NCBI GenBank assembly: GCA_026874595.1
Contig: CM049306.1
Location: 11,245,019 to 11,309,018 of the forward strand
DNA: 64,000 nt
Direction of reading: 5' to 3'
DNA from: Sipunculus nudus
Lineage: Eukaryota; Annelida; Sipuncula; Golfingiida; Sipunculidae
This document shows, one piece after another, positions 13,147 through 28,272 of this stretch. Positions within the stretch are counted from its first letter, which is position 1. The number at the start of each line of letters is the position of its first letter. A program made the position numbers and the translations under genes. The notes beneath the pieces are model-generated. The model had not been told where the DNA came from, ran no database searches, and worked only from the letters and a program-made list of their open reading frames with translations.

Positions 13147-15111
13147 ACTAGATATTTCTTGGCACCGCAGGTGCCATAGTATCGCCAGACAATTAATCCC
13201 CCCCCCCCCCCCCTTTAAGAATAGGCCCCCCATCTTCAGCAACAATTAATATCAGACCACACTCATAGAAAAGGTCATTCTCATAGAAAAGGTCATGATC
13301 CAAATTTCAATATACATCATCCCCTAACCCATGTCTATGTATATGCAAGAAATCTGTCCATTAGTTTTTGACTTATAATGCTCACAGTACTGATAAATGG
13401 CAATGATGGGGTATTAAACGGCACAAAACAAGTAAAAGAATAACAGGTGGCGCCACCTGTTTCCGGTACATGACAATACTTTCCAAGATCTTCGAACATG
13501 TTGATTTTTGGACCAATGCATGCATCCCTTATTGAGATATTAATGATTTTGTGTAATTTTCACCATATATGGCAATATTCAAGGTCAAGGCCACTCTAAT
13601 AGTAAAGGTCATGACCCCAATTTATATATACATTATCCCATAACCCATGTCTATGTATATGCATAATATGAAAGAAATCTGTCCATTAGTTTTTGACTTA
13701 TAATGCTCACAGGTTATAAATGTACTGTTAAGTGGCAATGATGGGGTATTAAACGGCACAAAAACAAGTAAAAGAATAACAGGTGGCACCACCTGTTTCC
13801 CGTACATGACAACACTATCCAAGATCTTCGTTCAAGTTGATTTTTGGACCAATCAATGCATCCCTTATTGAGAAATTAATGATTTTGTGTGATTTTCACC
13901 ATATATGGCAATATTCAAGGTCAAGGCCACTCATTGGAAAGGTCATGACCCCTATTCAAATAAACATTATCCTATAACCCGTATCCATGTATATGCATAA
14001 TATGAAAGAAATTTGTCCATTAGTTTTTGACTTATAATGCTCACAGTACTGATAAATGGCAATGATGGGGTATTAAACGGCACAAAACAAGTAAAAGAAT
14101 AACAGGTGGCGCCACCTGCTTCCGGTACATGACAATACTTTCCAAGATCTTCGAACATGTTGATTTTTGGACCAATGCATGCATCCCTTATTGAGATATT
14201 AATGATTTTGTGTAATTTTTCACCATATATGGCAATATTCAAGGTCAAGGCCACTCTAATAGGAAAGGTCATGACCCCAATTTATATATACATCATCCCA
14301 TAACCCATGTCTATGTATATGCATAATATGAAAGAAATCTGTCCATTAGTTTTTGACTTATAATGCTCACAGGTTATAAATGTACTGTTAAGTGGCAATG
14401 ATGGGGTATTAAACGGCACGAAAACAAGTAAGAGAAAACAGGTGGCGCCACCTGTTTCCGGTACATGACATTACTATCCAAGATCTTCGGTCAAGTTGAT
14501 TTTTGGACCAATGCATGCATCCCTTATTGAGAATTATTGATTTTGTGTGATTTTCACCATATATGGCAATATTCAAGGTCAAGGTCACTCTCATAGGAAA
14601 GGTCATGACCCCAATTTAAATAAACATCATCCCATAACCCATATCTATGTATTTGCATAATATGAAAGAAATCTGTCCATTAGTTTTTGACTTATAATGC
14701 TCACAGTACTGTCAAGTAGCAATTTTGGGGATATTAAACGGCATGAAAACAAGTAAAGAATAATAGGTGGCGCCACCAGTTTCTGGAACATGACAACCCT
14801 ATCCATGATCTTCGATCAACTTGATTTTGGGATCAATCCATGCAAGTTTTCTTGAGATATTTAAGAATTTGTCTGATTTTCCCCAAAATTGAACCTATTC
14901 AAGGTCAAGGTCACTCTCCTAGTTGAGGTCATGACCTCATTTTAAATAGGCGTCGTCCTCTCACCCATATCTATACATATACCAAGTTTGGTAAAGATCC
15001 GTGAAATTTTTTTAATGAGTTATTGTGTCCAAAAGAAATCTCTGCGGCGGCGGTGGCGGCGGCGCGACCGTGCCTAAACCATAGTATCTCCAGACCATGT
15101 CTGGCGATACA
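13147..15111 (+). mobile_element. HINE/Helentron-like element, family A, copy 2
   Basis: Starts ACTAGATATTTCTTGGCACC, then GCAGGTGCCATAGTATCGCC and a poly-C tract. It has about four tandem cores of ~340 bp (GGTCAAGGCCACTC, AACAGGTGGCGCCACCTG). It ends with a GGCGGCGGTGGCGG tract and a GTATCTCCAGAC / GTCTGGCGATAC hairpin. It sits in the right arm of the large inverted element. The uninterrupted left arm serves as a paralogous empty site and shows an insertion at an A-A junction with no clear target duplication beyond the element's own ACTA, as expected for Helentrons. Confidence 0.78.
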
Positions 15112-15512
15112 ACTATATATAACCATTCAGTGTTAAAATATTGAAAATCTGACTGAAAACATCTTTCATATGTCAATTTCAATGCTTAATATATTAGGAA
15201 ATTAGAATAGATCACTATTTAAATCTCGCCTAGGCAGATTTTAAACTCGCCTAAGTAATATCAGGCAGATTTTAAACTTGCCTGGATGACACCAGACAGA
15301 TTTTAAACTCGCCTAGGTGAGATTAAAATCCTGGCCTGCTCCATGATGGATTTTAATCTCGCCTAGGCGAGATTGAGATTGTGATCTCATCTAGGCAAGT
15401 TTAAAATCCGTCTAGCCAAGATCACACTCGCAATCTCGGCTCGGCCAGACCACAATCGCAATTTTGTCTGGGCGAATTTAAAATCCACCTGGATTTCAAT
15501 CTCGTCTCTGAC
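15112..15512 (-). repeat. Right inverted arm, outer part
   Basis: The inverted counterpart of about 7395-7790, with the same module order (GAATGGTT boundary, AGATTTTAAACTCGCCTAG modules, CTCCATGATGGA centre, terminal CTCGTCTCTGAC). Confidence 0.78.
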
Positions 15513-15563
15513 ATATACATAGTTTTCAAAACTTCTTATCATTTCATATAGCACTCTGTGCAC

Positions 15564-15607
15564 ATATCTATATATATCTATATATATCATATATATATAT
15601 ATATATT
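15564..15607. repeat. AT-rich microsatellite-like tract
   Basis: Interrupted (AT)n with CATATCTATATATATC units just outside the right arm of the large inverted element. Confidence 0.8.
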
Positions 15608-17601
15608 TTTTTGGATAGATTATGGATTATTCAAAGAGATTCTTCTCTAAACAAACTTGCCAAAGAATTTAGTGTATATTTCTCTCTGAGATACAACAAT
15701 AAGTGTAGATCAAGATGCATTTTATATACAAGTGTTAAGAACAATTAGTCTAGTTATTAATGTTGATTATTAAATGCTGAAAAATTTTCTGTAAGCCAAT
15801 AATACAAGAAAGAGAGAACAAATGATAGTGGTAACTTATAGTGATAAAAGTATACATGGTTTCAGATTGTTATTAAATGGGTTTAAATCAATTTTTTATG
15901 GAATTACATTTACTTATAAATGACAGCTTTTACCACTTTATGCCCATTTGTAAAGGTATATTTTGGTTGAAGGCAGGTATAATTTTCATGGTTTACAGTA
16001 TCATATTTTTATTGTCCTCTGAGTTTTTGATTAGCCAATAAGGAACAAGCCTTCTATTTGATGCAGATCCATCACCAACTGTTGTCACTAGCAAATTCTT
16101 GACATGCCAAAATGCTGAATCATGGCTGGATTATAAAATACTGAAGCCCATGAAAGACCAGGAAAAAAGGCACATTGTTATAGCCAGATGCCTTATTTAT
16201 AAAATACTGAGCATTTGTATGTGACTCTGGCATTAGTGTGCAGTTAAAGATTCTTTATTTACAAAGCTGTTGGCATCTAATGGTCTCCAGGGCCTGCTAC
16301 CTGCTCTTCCTGTTCATGATTTCATGACAAAGGCCCTTTTATCACCCTGTCCTATGTCAATACTGATCACTGGAAATACAGCCTAGCAGCTTAAACTTAC
16401 ACAATAAATGTTTGATTTAAATGAAACATAACACTTCATCAGACAATATGCATATAAAAAAAAATCTTATGTATCAATGCCATATATACAAATTGTTAAT
16501 TGGTAAAGGAAAGCATATATTTTACTCTAAATGACAAAGAACAAGTTCAACCAATACTTCACTCACATTATTTGTTAAACTTTAATACTTGTAACATTAT
16601 TTTGCACCATTTAAAATATGCATGACCATCTCTATATGTTTGAGGTGATAGTTTCACAAATCTTATATTTTTGTTTAATAATTGCCAAGTCACCAGCTCT
16701 GAATACAAATCATCACATGTATACAGAGGAATCCTCGCTTGACAGAACCTCTCTATCACAAACAAAATCCAAGGCCTTTGCAAGGCCTGTAGTATATGTC
16801 GATCAATATTTTATTGATATACACATTTATATTGAAAATAGAGTTTGGTTCTATTCACTGAATTTGAAATTACCAATCTATTTCTTTTAAATTATACAAA
16901 TATAACCATTTAGCAGCATTTTCAAGCGTGCATACCTGTATAAAATGATTATTTTACTTTTATATTATATATCATTATAAAACTTACCATCATTTTCAAA
17001 CCTGAATACCTTAATTCATGATCTTTAATAGTGTTTGAACTTTTCCATTGAGGTATTGGTTAATTTGCTACATTGAATGACTACTCCATTAGTATAACAA
17101 TAGTATAATTTATTCAGTGGTATCTTGTCTATCTAATAGAGTTTGATTACTGATGTATGGGGCAACAAAATAATTCATAAATCACTACCTGATATTAGAG
17201 TGAAATGATCTCAGAGGTTTTATCAAGTTTCAACATTTTGCCATTTGCGCTTATGTCCTACCCCAGCAAATGAATTTACATAAAATTGTACAAAACTACT
17301 GTGGTTGCCTTATTGTTTGCCAGAGTCTCATATTTGCAAAAGGATATTATCGCAAAAATTAAAGCCTCCTGCAAAAGAAGCCTGTGGGAAGCAAATCGAA
17401 AGGAAAGGAATGCTTTTATAAATTAAGTCAGATCTTTCAAATTATCCTCTAATAATGAAGAGCAACTTCTACTCCTTCCATATTCACTTGGGTTCCCGTA
17501 CAATCTTTACGATATTGAGCACATATTATCTTATATCATAAATCCATTAAATAGTTTATATGCTCTGTTAAGATTATTATATGGTGTGCCTGAAAATGGA
17601 A
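15608..17601. other. Intronic sequence, nothing recognised
   Basis: AT-rich single-copy-looking DNA within this window. No splice-framed exon or known repeat was seen. Confidence 0.45.
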
Positions 17602-19857
17602 AACAAGTGACCCATGGGTCATGACGCTCAACTGCCAAGCATGACCTGCGACATCATGGGCTGCAATTCACAACTTCTAGTAAAATTGTTGCAGAACCTA
17701 TATGCCAATTTTGTTTAAACTTTCTACATTGTCATAAATTCTTATCATATATGTCTGGTTAAAACATAGTGAATGATGGTCTGAGGCAAAATGTATGGTT
17801 GTTGAGCTATCAGGAACTAATCCCACAGCTTGCTCGATACCTGTCAGTCTCAAAAGGAATACCACACAGGCCACATATAAGATCAAAATATAGCAAAAGA
17901 TCAAGGAAATCCATGCAAGAATTATTGTGAAACAGGTGCTTCCATATTAATTTTTATTCAATACAAGCCAACTGTACTGAGCTTTCATAAATGATGGTCA
18001 TATTTATTAAGAAATCTTTGACCCAATGCAAGATTACATTAATATACATCCCACTGCATTCACTTTAAAAGTTCTTGAGATAATATGTTCTAAAGGAATT
18101 TAAAGATGGCGTCCTGGTGGCCATATTGGATTTCTGACAGGTCAGAAATTGAACAACAAACATCCTCCAAAAGGGACCAAACATCATAAAAAAATCACAG
18201 AAACTGTCCTGGCAAAAGGATTTCTAAAATGGCTACCTGGCAGACATAATGGTTTTCTGACAAGTCACACATCCTCCAATAAGACACTAAACTTGTAGCA
18301 ATTGCTTCAAAGAATGTAACAGTTATGAATGTCCAAAACAATTCAAAAGGCATGATCAGGTTGGAGAGCTCTCAAATCAGATTTATGAACATGCAAATGT
18401 AAAAAGTGCATATATCTGATGATTTGTATAATAATATTCAGATATCTAGGAAACTAAGTTTATTGCTATGATTCCATGATATAAACTGCAAAATGTTCCC
18501 ATCATTTTATAAATCAGTAGCTAAACTTAACACTTAACTCTCATAGTCTTAATGCCTGGCCAAAGCATTCCGGCAACAGTGTTTTTGTTATGCCCCAATG
18601 ATATATCTTTATCACTCCATGAGTTGATGCAAAAGGGAGTCGTATATCACAAGTGTCACTGACAATTATGGGCACATAGTGAAATGTACCAGTTGTGAGT
18701 GCCATATGGTTATATATACAAGAAAACAAGAAAAATAGAGATGGTCTACAAAATCAGTTATTGTGAACATCCCTGACCTATGACCTTGGCCTTTTGCCCA
18801 CATATCAACTGGATTCTTTCTAAATGATGGGTAAATACTAACCACTTACATCTGGCCGGGTGTAATTACTTGGCAACCAATGAGTGAATAACTTAGACCT
18901 GCAACCTTTAACCTCCTGACCAGCTGACCTCAAAATCAATTAGTTATTTCTTCATGCAAAAAGACCCATAAATATGAAGTTTGAATCAAATTCAGTGATG
19001 CATAGATGTGGCATATGTGAAAGACTGAAGGTCTGGGTTGAACAGTTTCACTTGAAATATGTTCACAAGCATTTAGAACAATATTTTGACTTTGACCTTG
19101 ACCTTTGACCTTTTGAACTCAACATCAATAGGCTTCTTCTCCTATTGGTAGGTAAGCCATATATGACAGATGGAAAGTATAGATTGAAAAGTTTGCTGAA
19201 AATGACTCCACACAAGAAGAGGGTGCTGTGAACTTGACCTCTGACCTCAAAATCAACAGGTCTTTTCCCCTGTTGGCAGAGAAGTGATATCAGTGCTGAA
19301 AGGTTTGGAATGAAAGGTCTAGCTTGAAATGTGTCCACAACCTTTTCAAAGAAGTGGATCCTGTGACCCTGACCTTTGACCTTGTGACCTCAACATCTAT
19401 AGGATTCTTCTCCCACTTAGTAGGTGAGCTATGTGTGAAAGATCAAAGAATTGGGATGAAAGGTTTGGCTTAGAATGCATCCTGAGGCTTTTCAAAGAAG
19501 TTGGTTCTGTGACCTTGACCTTTGACCTTGTGACCTCAAAATAATTATGGTTCTTCCCCTGTTGATAGGTGAGCTGTATGTGAAAGATGGAAGGTTTGGG
19601 ATGAAAATTTTGGCTAAAAGAATTATTTCTGGGGGGTGCAAACACACCCCATAACTTCGAGAATATAGGTCGCAGTGACCTAATTTCAGGTTTGCAAGGA
19701 GATCTTTTTAGAACCTCTAAGACTGCATAGGGTTCATGGCCCTAGCCCCTATGGTTTCTATTTGTGCCCTGCTAACGGCCGGACGGACAGACGGAAGGAC
19801 GCCGGACAAAGACCCATCGCTATAGCCCAGCATGACTGAAAGTCAGCTGAGCTAAAA
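17602..19857 (+). mobile_element. HINE/Helentron-like element, family C, copy 2
   Basis: The 5' end AACAAGTGACCCATGGGTCA is followed by TGACGCTCAACTG. The 3' end has GGACGGACAGACGG and TGAAAGTCAGCTGAGCTAAA. The subterminal motifs GCTCAACTG / CAGCTGAGC are inverted. The right half holds about five tandem cores of ~140 bp (about 18770-19610), each with TGACCTTGACCTTTGACCT or a variant, then CTTCTCCTGTTGGTAGGTGA-like sequence. No coding capacity; the minus frames at 19063-19645 are periodic by-products of the cores. Confidence 0.7.
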
Positions 19858-20374
19858 ATATCTCGAAAGCTGTACATCTGACCCCAAAAATATTACCATT
19901 TACGCCTGTTTAAAATGATCTTGTGTATAAGACCAGGGTCAATTTGAGGACCCACATTTAGGTAAACATTATTTTTGGCAAATGCCCAGGAGGTGGCACC
20001 CACTAACAATTTGCATGTCAAAAGAGTCTTCATTACAGGGCACTGACACCTTACTCTTATTAAAACTTTAATATATTTTAATGATTGTCAGTCTTCTGCA
20101 TAACCTGAGGGAGATCATCCAAAACCCTCAATGTATATCAGTGTCCACATCCAAAAGTGGCTTAAGGTAGACAAGTGACAGCACACGAAACCAAGGCTAC
20201 CATGATGCTCTGCAAATCCAGGCTTCCTCAATTATTGTCCCAGGTTAATCCTTAACTACAAAAAATATTTTTGTCTGGTGTGTCCACCACAATATCACAG
20301 TCACCAAATTATTCCACAAAATATATCACATTAGCATAAACGACATCAGTTATGATCAAATTGATTCCCTTGTG
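19858..20374. other. Intron 2 sequence, nothing recognised
   Basis: No repeat or exon recognised between the HINE and the conserved segment B. Confidence 0.4.
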
Positions 20375-21450
20375 CAGGTGTAGAGGAAAAAATGTGATAA
20401 GGTAATGTCCCAATAGAACTTTTGTGAACTACATTATTTTACAACATTAAACTGTTTGCAATTTCAAGGCTACAGTTTAGAAACCAGGACTTTGATTTGA
20501 TTAATATTTTACAATTCATTTCCCAAAAGGATGTACGCACAAAATCTGGGATTTCATTTTTAAATTGCAAGAAATTTTTTTATATTTATGTCCCCACAGA
20601 AACATTCTAGTGCTACAAGCCTGTCAAACGTGGCATTTCATATCACCTGAAGAAAGGTCGTTCATATTTATAATTATTACGCGATACTGGTTGTCTTGTA
20701 TTCAAGGTGCCATGTGCAAGTCTCCATGTTTGTCAGTGTTCAAGCCAGCTGACAGCGTCTGCATTCACTGAACGAGAATATTTAACGTGGTAAATACGGC
20801 ACCCTGTAAAAATTCATCCTTGTTTTAATAACATGCTAATTAATGGCACATGGCAAAGTTCCCAGGCTGCCTTGCGCAAGCGCTGTGTAAAACACATATA
20901 AAGCGAGTTCGAATTTTGTGTACATTGGTTAGCACCCCATGTTGTCAGGGGCATCGGACTATTATATTACTATTTTAAGTGAATTGTCCAGATATTTTAA
21001 CCAAAAAAATACATTGATACTTAAATATTCTCAGGATTGGGAATTCCATTTCAGTCTGTCAGTTGCATGATTCCCTCCGCAAATTGTGGAAAAATCACTT
21101 GCTTTATTGTCAATAGGGCTTTCATATTTCGATTCCGTTAAAATCACTATGTCAATGTGCAAGGGCAAACCTTTTCTTATCAATTACTTAACTATGTGCA
21201 CATCTTAATCTGATGTATAAATGATAAATTTAAACCAAAGAAAACACTGTAATGTTCTTTACTAAGTGTACATTTCCATCATACGGACATGATTACCGAT
21301 AGTCACGGCGGCCAGTTCGACCAATGAATAATGCTGATAGCCATAAATTATCCTTGGCGGCCCAGATGTCGCTGGAAGGGCCCCTTGTCTTGGCCAAATA
21401 ATTTTAGGATAAAATTTATAGCCATGTACATACATAAATATGGTATGTCG
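20375..21450 (-). repeat. Inverted copy B, adjacent to CaMK1 exon 2
   Basis: This is the partner of 730-2070 in inverted orientation. It begins about 60 bp inside intron 2, just past the exon 2 donor. It retains the same blocks (for example the reverse complement of GTCAGCTGGCTTGAACACTG near 20735-20755, and GGGCCGCCAAGG near 21352-21363). I found no TIRs around this copy, unlike copy A. It could be the host source sequence of copy A, an old decayed copy of the same transposon, or half of an inverted segmental duplication. Confidence 0.72.
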
Positions 21451-21506
21451 TTAGCCCAATAGTCAGGTACAGCAGGTGTCCAGAAAACAAAAAAAACATG
21501 TTCTTA

Positions 21507-23689
<2,183 letters not shown>

Positions 23690-24600
23690 CACTCTAATGT
23701 ATAATAATGTGTGTGTCAGTACAGTACTGATATTACAGACTTCATTTTTCAACACCTTTAATTCTGTTTACTTATACTGTTAAATCATCACTGACAATAT
23801 TTTCATATTTCCATTTATTTGAACCTTTGTTGTACAAAATATAAAGGTACTACAATGTTTCAGGCCTTTTGTTTTTGTATGAATATTTCAGGTTTGACTT
23901 TGTTGTATTTATTAAATATCAAATATGTTCAGTAAAAAAGGGACTGAAATGTACTTTCCATAATTCAGAACTCAAAATCCTTTACTGCTCAGTGGCTATA
24001 ATGAAAGCACAATTTACATAATTCCATTTATTTGAACCTTTGGTGTACAACATATAAAGTTACAACACTGTTTCAGGCTATGCATACATGACATTGAAGC
24101 AATTGTTAAATATGTGGTTAGTACCAATCTTACATAACACTTGTTATTAAAATGCCTTAAACATCTAAAATCATAAACGTAATAAAATTAACCCTCCCAT
24201 ACTGCTCAGAGGCTTACAAATGCACAATCTTAATAGGCATGTAGCAACCCATCATATGGCTAGATTCACAGACTTTTATAATTTACAGTTCTGATATTAC
24301 AGATCTAATTTCAGCATCTCTTATTCTGTTTATTTACATAATAAAATCAAAATAAACAATATTTTCATAACTCTTATTTATTTTAACTTTATTATACAAA
24401 ATATAGAAGTTATATTTCAGGTCTGGCATACAAAACTTTGTTGTGATTATCAAATAAGAAATATGTTCAGTAAAGAAGGGACTGAAATAGTCTTTCCATA
24501 ATTCAGAACTCAAACTTATGATCCTTTACTGCTCAGTGGCTAATCATAGCACAATTTACATAGGCACAGAACTTACATCATACGGTTAGATTCTCAGTTC
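23690..24600 (+). repeat. Degenerate direct repeats (~560 bp period, with a partial third copy)
   Basis: CTGATATTACAGA (23727, 24291), TTTATTTGAACCTTTGTTG-like blocks (23813, 24025, 24375) and CTTTCCATAATTCAGAACTC followed by CCTTTACTGCTCAGTGGCTA (23950, 24490) recur in the same order. This indicates an old local duplication with an extra internal partial copy. No TIR, LTR or coding sequence was seen. Confidence 0.6.
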
Positions 24601-24899
24601 CTAAGGTTCATATTAATCTAAAGCAAGTCCTCTCTTTAGTAACTGTAATAAAATCAGAAAATATACTACAAAAGCTGAGTAAGAAATTGCATAAAGCATT
24701 ATCCGCTGTGCATGGTTCAGAGTATGTAGGCAGCTGAAATTGGCCTGGCAGACTGTCCTGTCTCTGACACTCTGCAGCCAACATTGTCGACTTTTTCTAA
24801 CAACTGCTTTGTTTAGCAAGGTTCTCTGGGTTACTCCACCAGGGTAGGCACAGAGCAAGGATTAGTTGTCAAACCAATGAGAGTGGTATCACATTGTGC

Positions 24900-26813
24900 A
24901 TCCAGCTCCAATTTTAAACATGCAACACCCTCTCTCATTGGTTGATACATTACAATAAATTTGCATTTAAAGTCTTCCAAGATATATCTTGTTAATTAAT
25001 ATATCACATCACCTATATTTTTTTAATCAACATGCATCAGCAATATTGTAAAACCCATCACTGAATGAATTTGTAATTTACCAGCACAGCTATCTGAAAT
25101 ATATGCTTAACAATTATTTGGAGTGTTTTTTTATTACAATGAACTTTAAATTTTTCTCACATGTACATTTTAATCGTTCGAATAAAGATATGCATTGCAA
25201 TAAAATCAGAAGGATGAACCATCTTTTTATGAGGACCATGAATTAGGCTGGCTTTGGAATGGATTACTGAATACTTGCATTACTTTCTTGACATTCAAGC
25301 AGCATTCAGACTACGGGTATATTTAAACTGTCATTCTGCTTTTTTATACTTATTAATGCCACAGATTATTACTGTAAATTCAGGATCCTTGGTGATCACT
25401 TACTTCATTTATCATTACAATATCACTGAAACTACCTGATATTTTCATTTTTTTCACATGGAAATAGATGGATGATGACACTTCAGAGTCAAGCATCTTG
25501 ATCTGGGATGAGATCCGGTCTGAGTGTCTTGGACCTGGAGACAGAGCCCACGAGATCCGGGGGGAGGGGGGGGGGGGGGGTTCTGATGTAGGGTGATTAC
25601 AACTGTTACAACTGCTGCCAGGATGCAGCATCTGGTCTTTCTCTTAAAGAAGAAGAAGATTCTATCAGTGTTGAGTTTTTTTTACTAGGGGAGGGGGAGG
25701 GCGGGGGTAACACTGACAAGGCGTGCTACTCTAAAACTCAACCTGCCTGATCTAATCACTCGCTGCATTTCTGTGTCAAGTACTACAACTAAAGAACCTG
25801 ATCAAGGCTGGCAGCCAGAGGTTGCTGAAAAGGTGACAGGCTGCAAGATGCTGAGATACCCAGATGATCAGAGGACGATAGCGCCTATTAGCTGCTCCCC
25901 AGTGAGCGCCTAACAAGCCCCGAGATCATCCAAAGCCACCAGCTTATTGGCTGTTATCTTATACCATGTATCATTTGTGCAACTATTAGTTTAGTTCTGG
26001 GTTAGCTTATACAGCAAAGGTGAATCTTGTAAAATAGATGAAGAAAAGCTGATCTTGAACACATTCCAAGGTACATTAACCTGAACCAGGTTCACAACAA
26101 AATCCCATCTGGGAAAGAAATTGACAGATCTTCTTAAAGAATCACCTTAAGTGTGCTAATTACTTACTTTCATTAATATGTGCTTTGTTCATATGACAAG
26201 CATTTCCAATATGGCTCAAAGCTCCAGAGAAATGTATTGCTTCATAATAACAAATATTAACCTGCTTCACAGTGTACCAAGTTGCGGATATACCCCTTTT
26301 ATTTATAAAGCTGGTTAATTAACAATATCTTTCAGAGTGAAATTATACTTTTGAACAAGTTGATTCACTTTACCAGTACACCTCACTTTTGTGGCCTCTT
26401 ATTTAATAACATACACATATATGTTTAGATTAATTTTGAAAGCCTGTATTGCATGCATTTGACTGATTTCCTTGTACCATATTTATGGATACTTAAAGGA
26501 TTCAAGTTTACATGATTTTGCACAGAAGCCATCCTTTCAGCTGGCCCTGGTATAATGATCCACATTTAAATAAGATGATATGTGTGTGCGTGTGTCAGTT
26601 TGTGTGGTTGTGCACAATATACATCCAAGCATCAAAGTCCTAATAAACTAAGCCTCTTTTTTAATATTATTTCTTTATATCTGTCCATTACCAGATAAGA
26701 TGGAGCTAATTTTTAAAATATTCAAAAATAAGCACTTATTATTTAACTTGCTGGAAAAATAACCAAATATACCAAGTTACCAACAGTAAGCACGGATGAT
26801 AATGCATAATAAA
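24900..26813. other. Intronic sequence with G-rich tracts
   Basis: Mostly unremarkable. It holds two strong plus-strand G-runs at about 25559-25581 and 25686-25706 (potential G-quadruplex on the CaMK1 template-complementary strand) and a short TG/CG run at 26579-26610. No element boundaries were seen. Confidence 0.45.
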
Positions 26814-28097
26814 ACTAGATATTTCTTGGCACCCGGGTGCCATAGTATCCCGAGACAATTAATCCCCCCTCCCTTTAAGAATAGGCCCCCCATCTTCAGC
26901 AACAATTAATATCAGACCACACTCATAGAAAAGGTCACTCTCATAGAAAAGGTCATGACCCAAATTTCAAAATACATCATCCCATAACCCATGTCTATGT
27001 ATATGCATAATATGAAAGAAATCTGTCCATTAGTTTTTGACTTATAATGCTCACAGTACTGTTAAGTGGCAATGATGGGGTATTAAACGGCAGGAAAATA
27101 ACTAAAAGAATAACAGGTGGCGCTGTCAGTTTCTGGAACATGACAACACTATCCAAGATCTTCAGTCAAGTTGATTTTTGGACCAATCAATGCATCCATT
27201 ATTGAGATATTAATGATTTTGTGTGATTTTCACCATATATGGCAATATTCAAGGTCAAGGCCACTCTCATAGGAAAGGTCATGACCCCAATTTAAATAAA
27301 CATCATCCCATAACCCATATCTATGTATATGCATAATATGAAAGAAATCTGTCCATTATTTTTTTATTTATAATGCTCACAGTACTGTTAAGTGGCAATG
27401 ATGGGGTATTAAACAGCACAAAAACAAGCAAAAGAATAACAAATGATGCCACCTGTCTCTGGTACATGACATCACTATCCAAGATCGTTGGTCAAGTTGA
27501 TTTTTGGACCAATCCATGCATCCCTTATTGAGATATTAATGATTTTGTGTGATTTTCACCATATATGGCAATATTCAAGGTCAAGGCCACTCTCATAGGA
27601 AAGGTCATGACCTCAATTTAAATAAACATCATCTCAAAACCCATTTCTATGTATATGCATAATATAAAAGAAATCTGTCCATTAGTTTTTAACTTATAAT
27701 GCTCACAGTACTGTCAAGTAGCAATTTTGGGGGTATTAAACGACACAAAAACAAGTAAAGAATAATAGGTGGCGCCACCAGTTTCTTGAACATGACAACC
27801 CTATCAATGATCTTCCATCAACTTGATTTTGGGATCAATCAATGCAAGATTTCTTGAGATATTTAAGAATTGGTGTGATTATCCCCAAAATTGGACCTAT
27901 TCAAGGTCAAGGACACTCTCCTATTTAAGGTCATGACCTCATTTTAAATAGGCGTCGTCCTCTCACCCATATCTATACATATACCAAGTTTGGTAAAGAT
28001 CCGTGAAATATTTTTTGAGTTATCCCGCCAACAAGATTTATATGCGGCAGCGATGGGACCGGTATGAAAACATAGTATCCCCCGACTTTGTCCTACT
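26814..28097 (+). mobile_element. HINE/Helentron-like element, family A, copy 3 (3' hairpin lost)
   Basis: Starts ACTAGATATTTCTTGGCACC, then GTGCCATAGTATCCCGAGAC and poly-C. It has about three tandem cores. Its 3' end reads AACATAGTATCCCCCGACTT then TGTCCTACTAATT, so the right half of the terminal hairpin (GGGGATAC) is missing. The next 175 bp are nearly identical to the flank of copy 4. Confidence 0.75.
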
Positions 28098-28272
28098 AAT
28101 TAAATCTACTGCATTTTTGCATAATCAATCATAAATGAAGATGTATGCACATCAAAATGTCATATTATCCTGATAAAATATTCTAATTCTGTCAGAGATA
28201 TAAGAAAGATGAGGCACAAAACAGCAAAAAGGATAAAAGTCTATCCTTGAGCAATGTACAAGTATAAACAAC
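28098..28272 (+). repeat. 3' extension shared with the HINE at 32702
   Basis: From AATTAAATCTACTGC to AGTATAAACAAC this segment is nearly identical to 33740-33918, then the two diverge abruptly. The 5' flanks of the two neighbouring HINEs are unrelated, so the shared piece behaves as part of a longer mobile unit. Confidence 0.8.

Larger units (their letters stand above)
7395..15512. mobile_element. Large foldback/TIR element with three nested insertions
   Basis: The outer ends are identical inverted repeats for over 20 bases (GTCAGAGACGAGATTGAAAT, continuing CCAGG). Homology continues for ~480 bp per arm: left 7395-7870, and right 13035-13146 plus 15112-15512, the right arm being split by a HINE. 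The arms are built from repeated modules such as AATCTCGCCTAGGCGAGATT (itself palindromic) and TTTTAAACTCGCCTAG. Removing three nested elements (8241-10867, 11466-12930, 13147-15111) leaves ~2 kb. There is no transposase. It is flanked by TATAT-type sequence on both sides. Superfamily unknown; it looks like a Foldback-type or long-TIR MITE. Confidence 0.65.
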
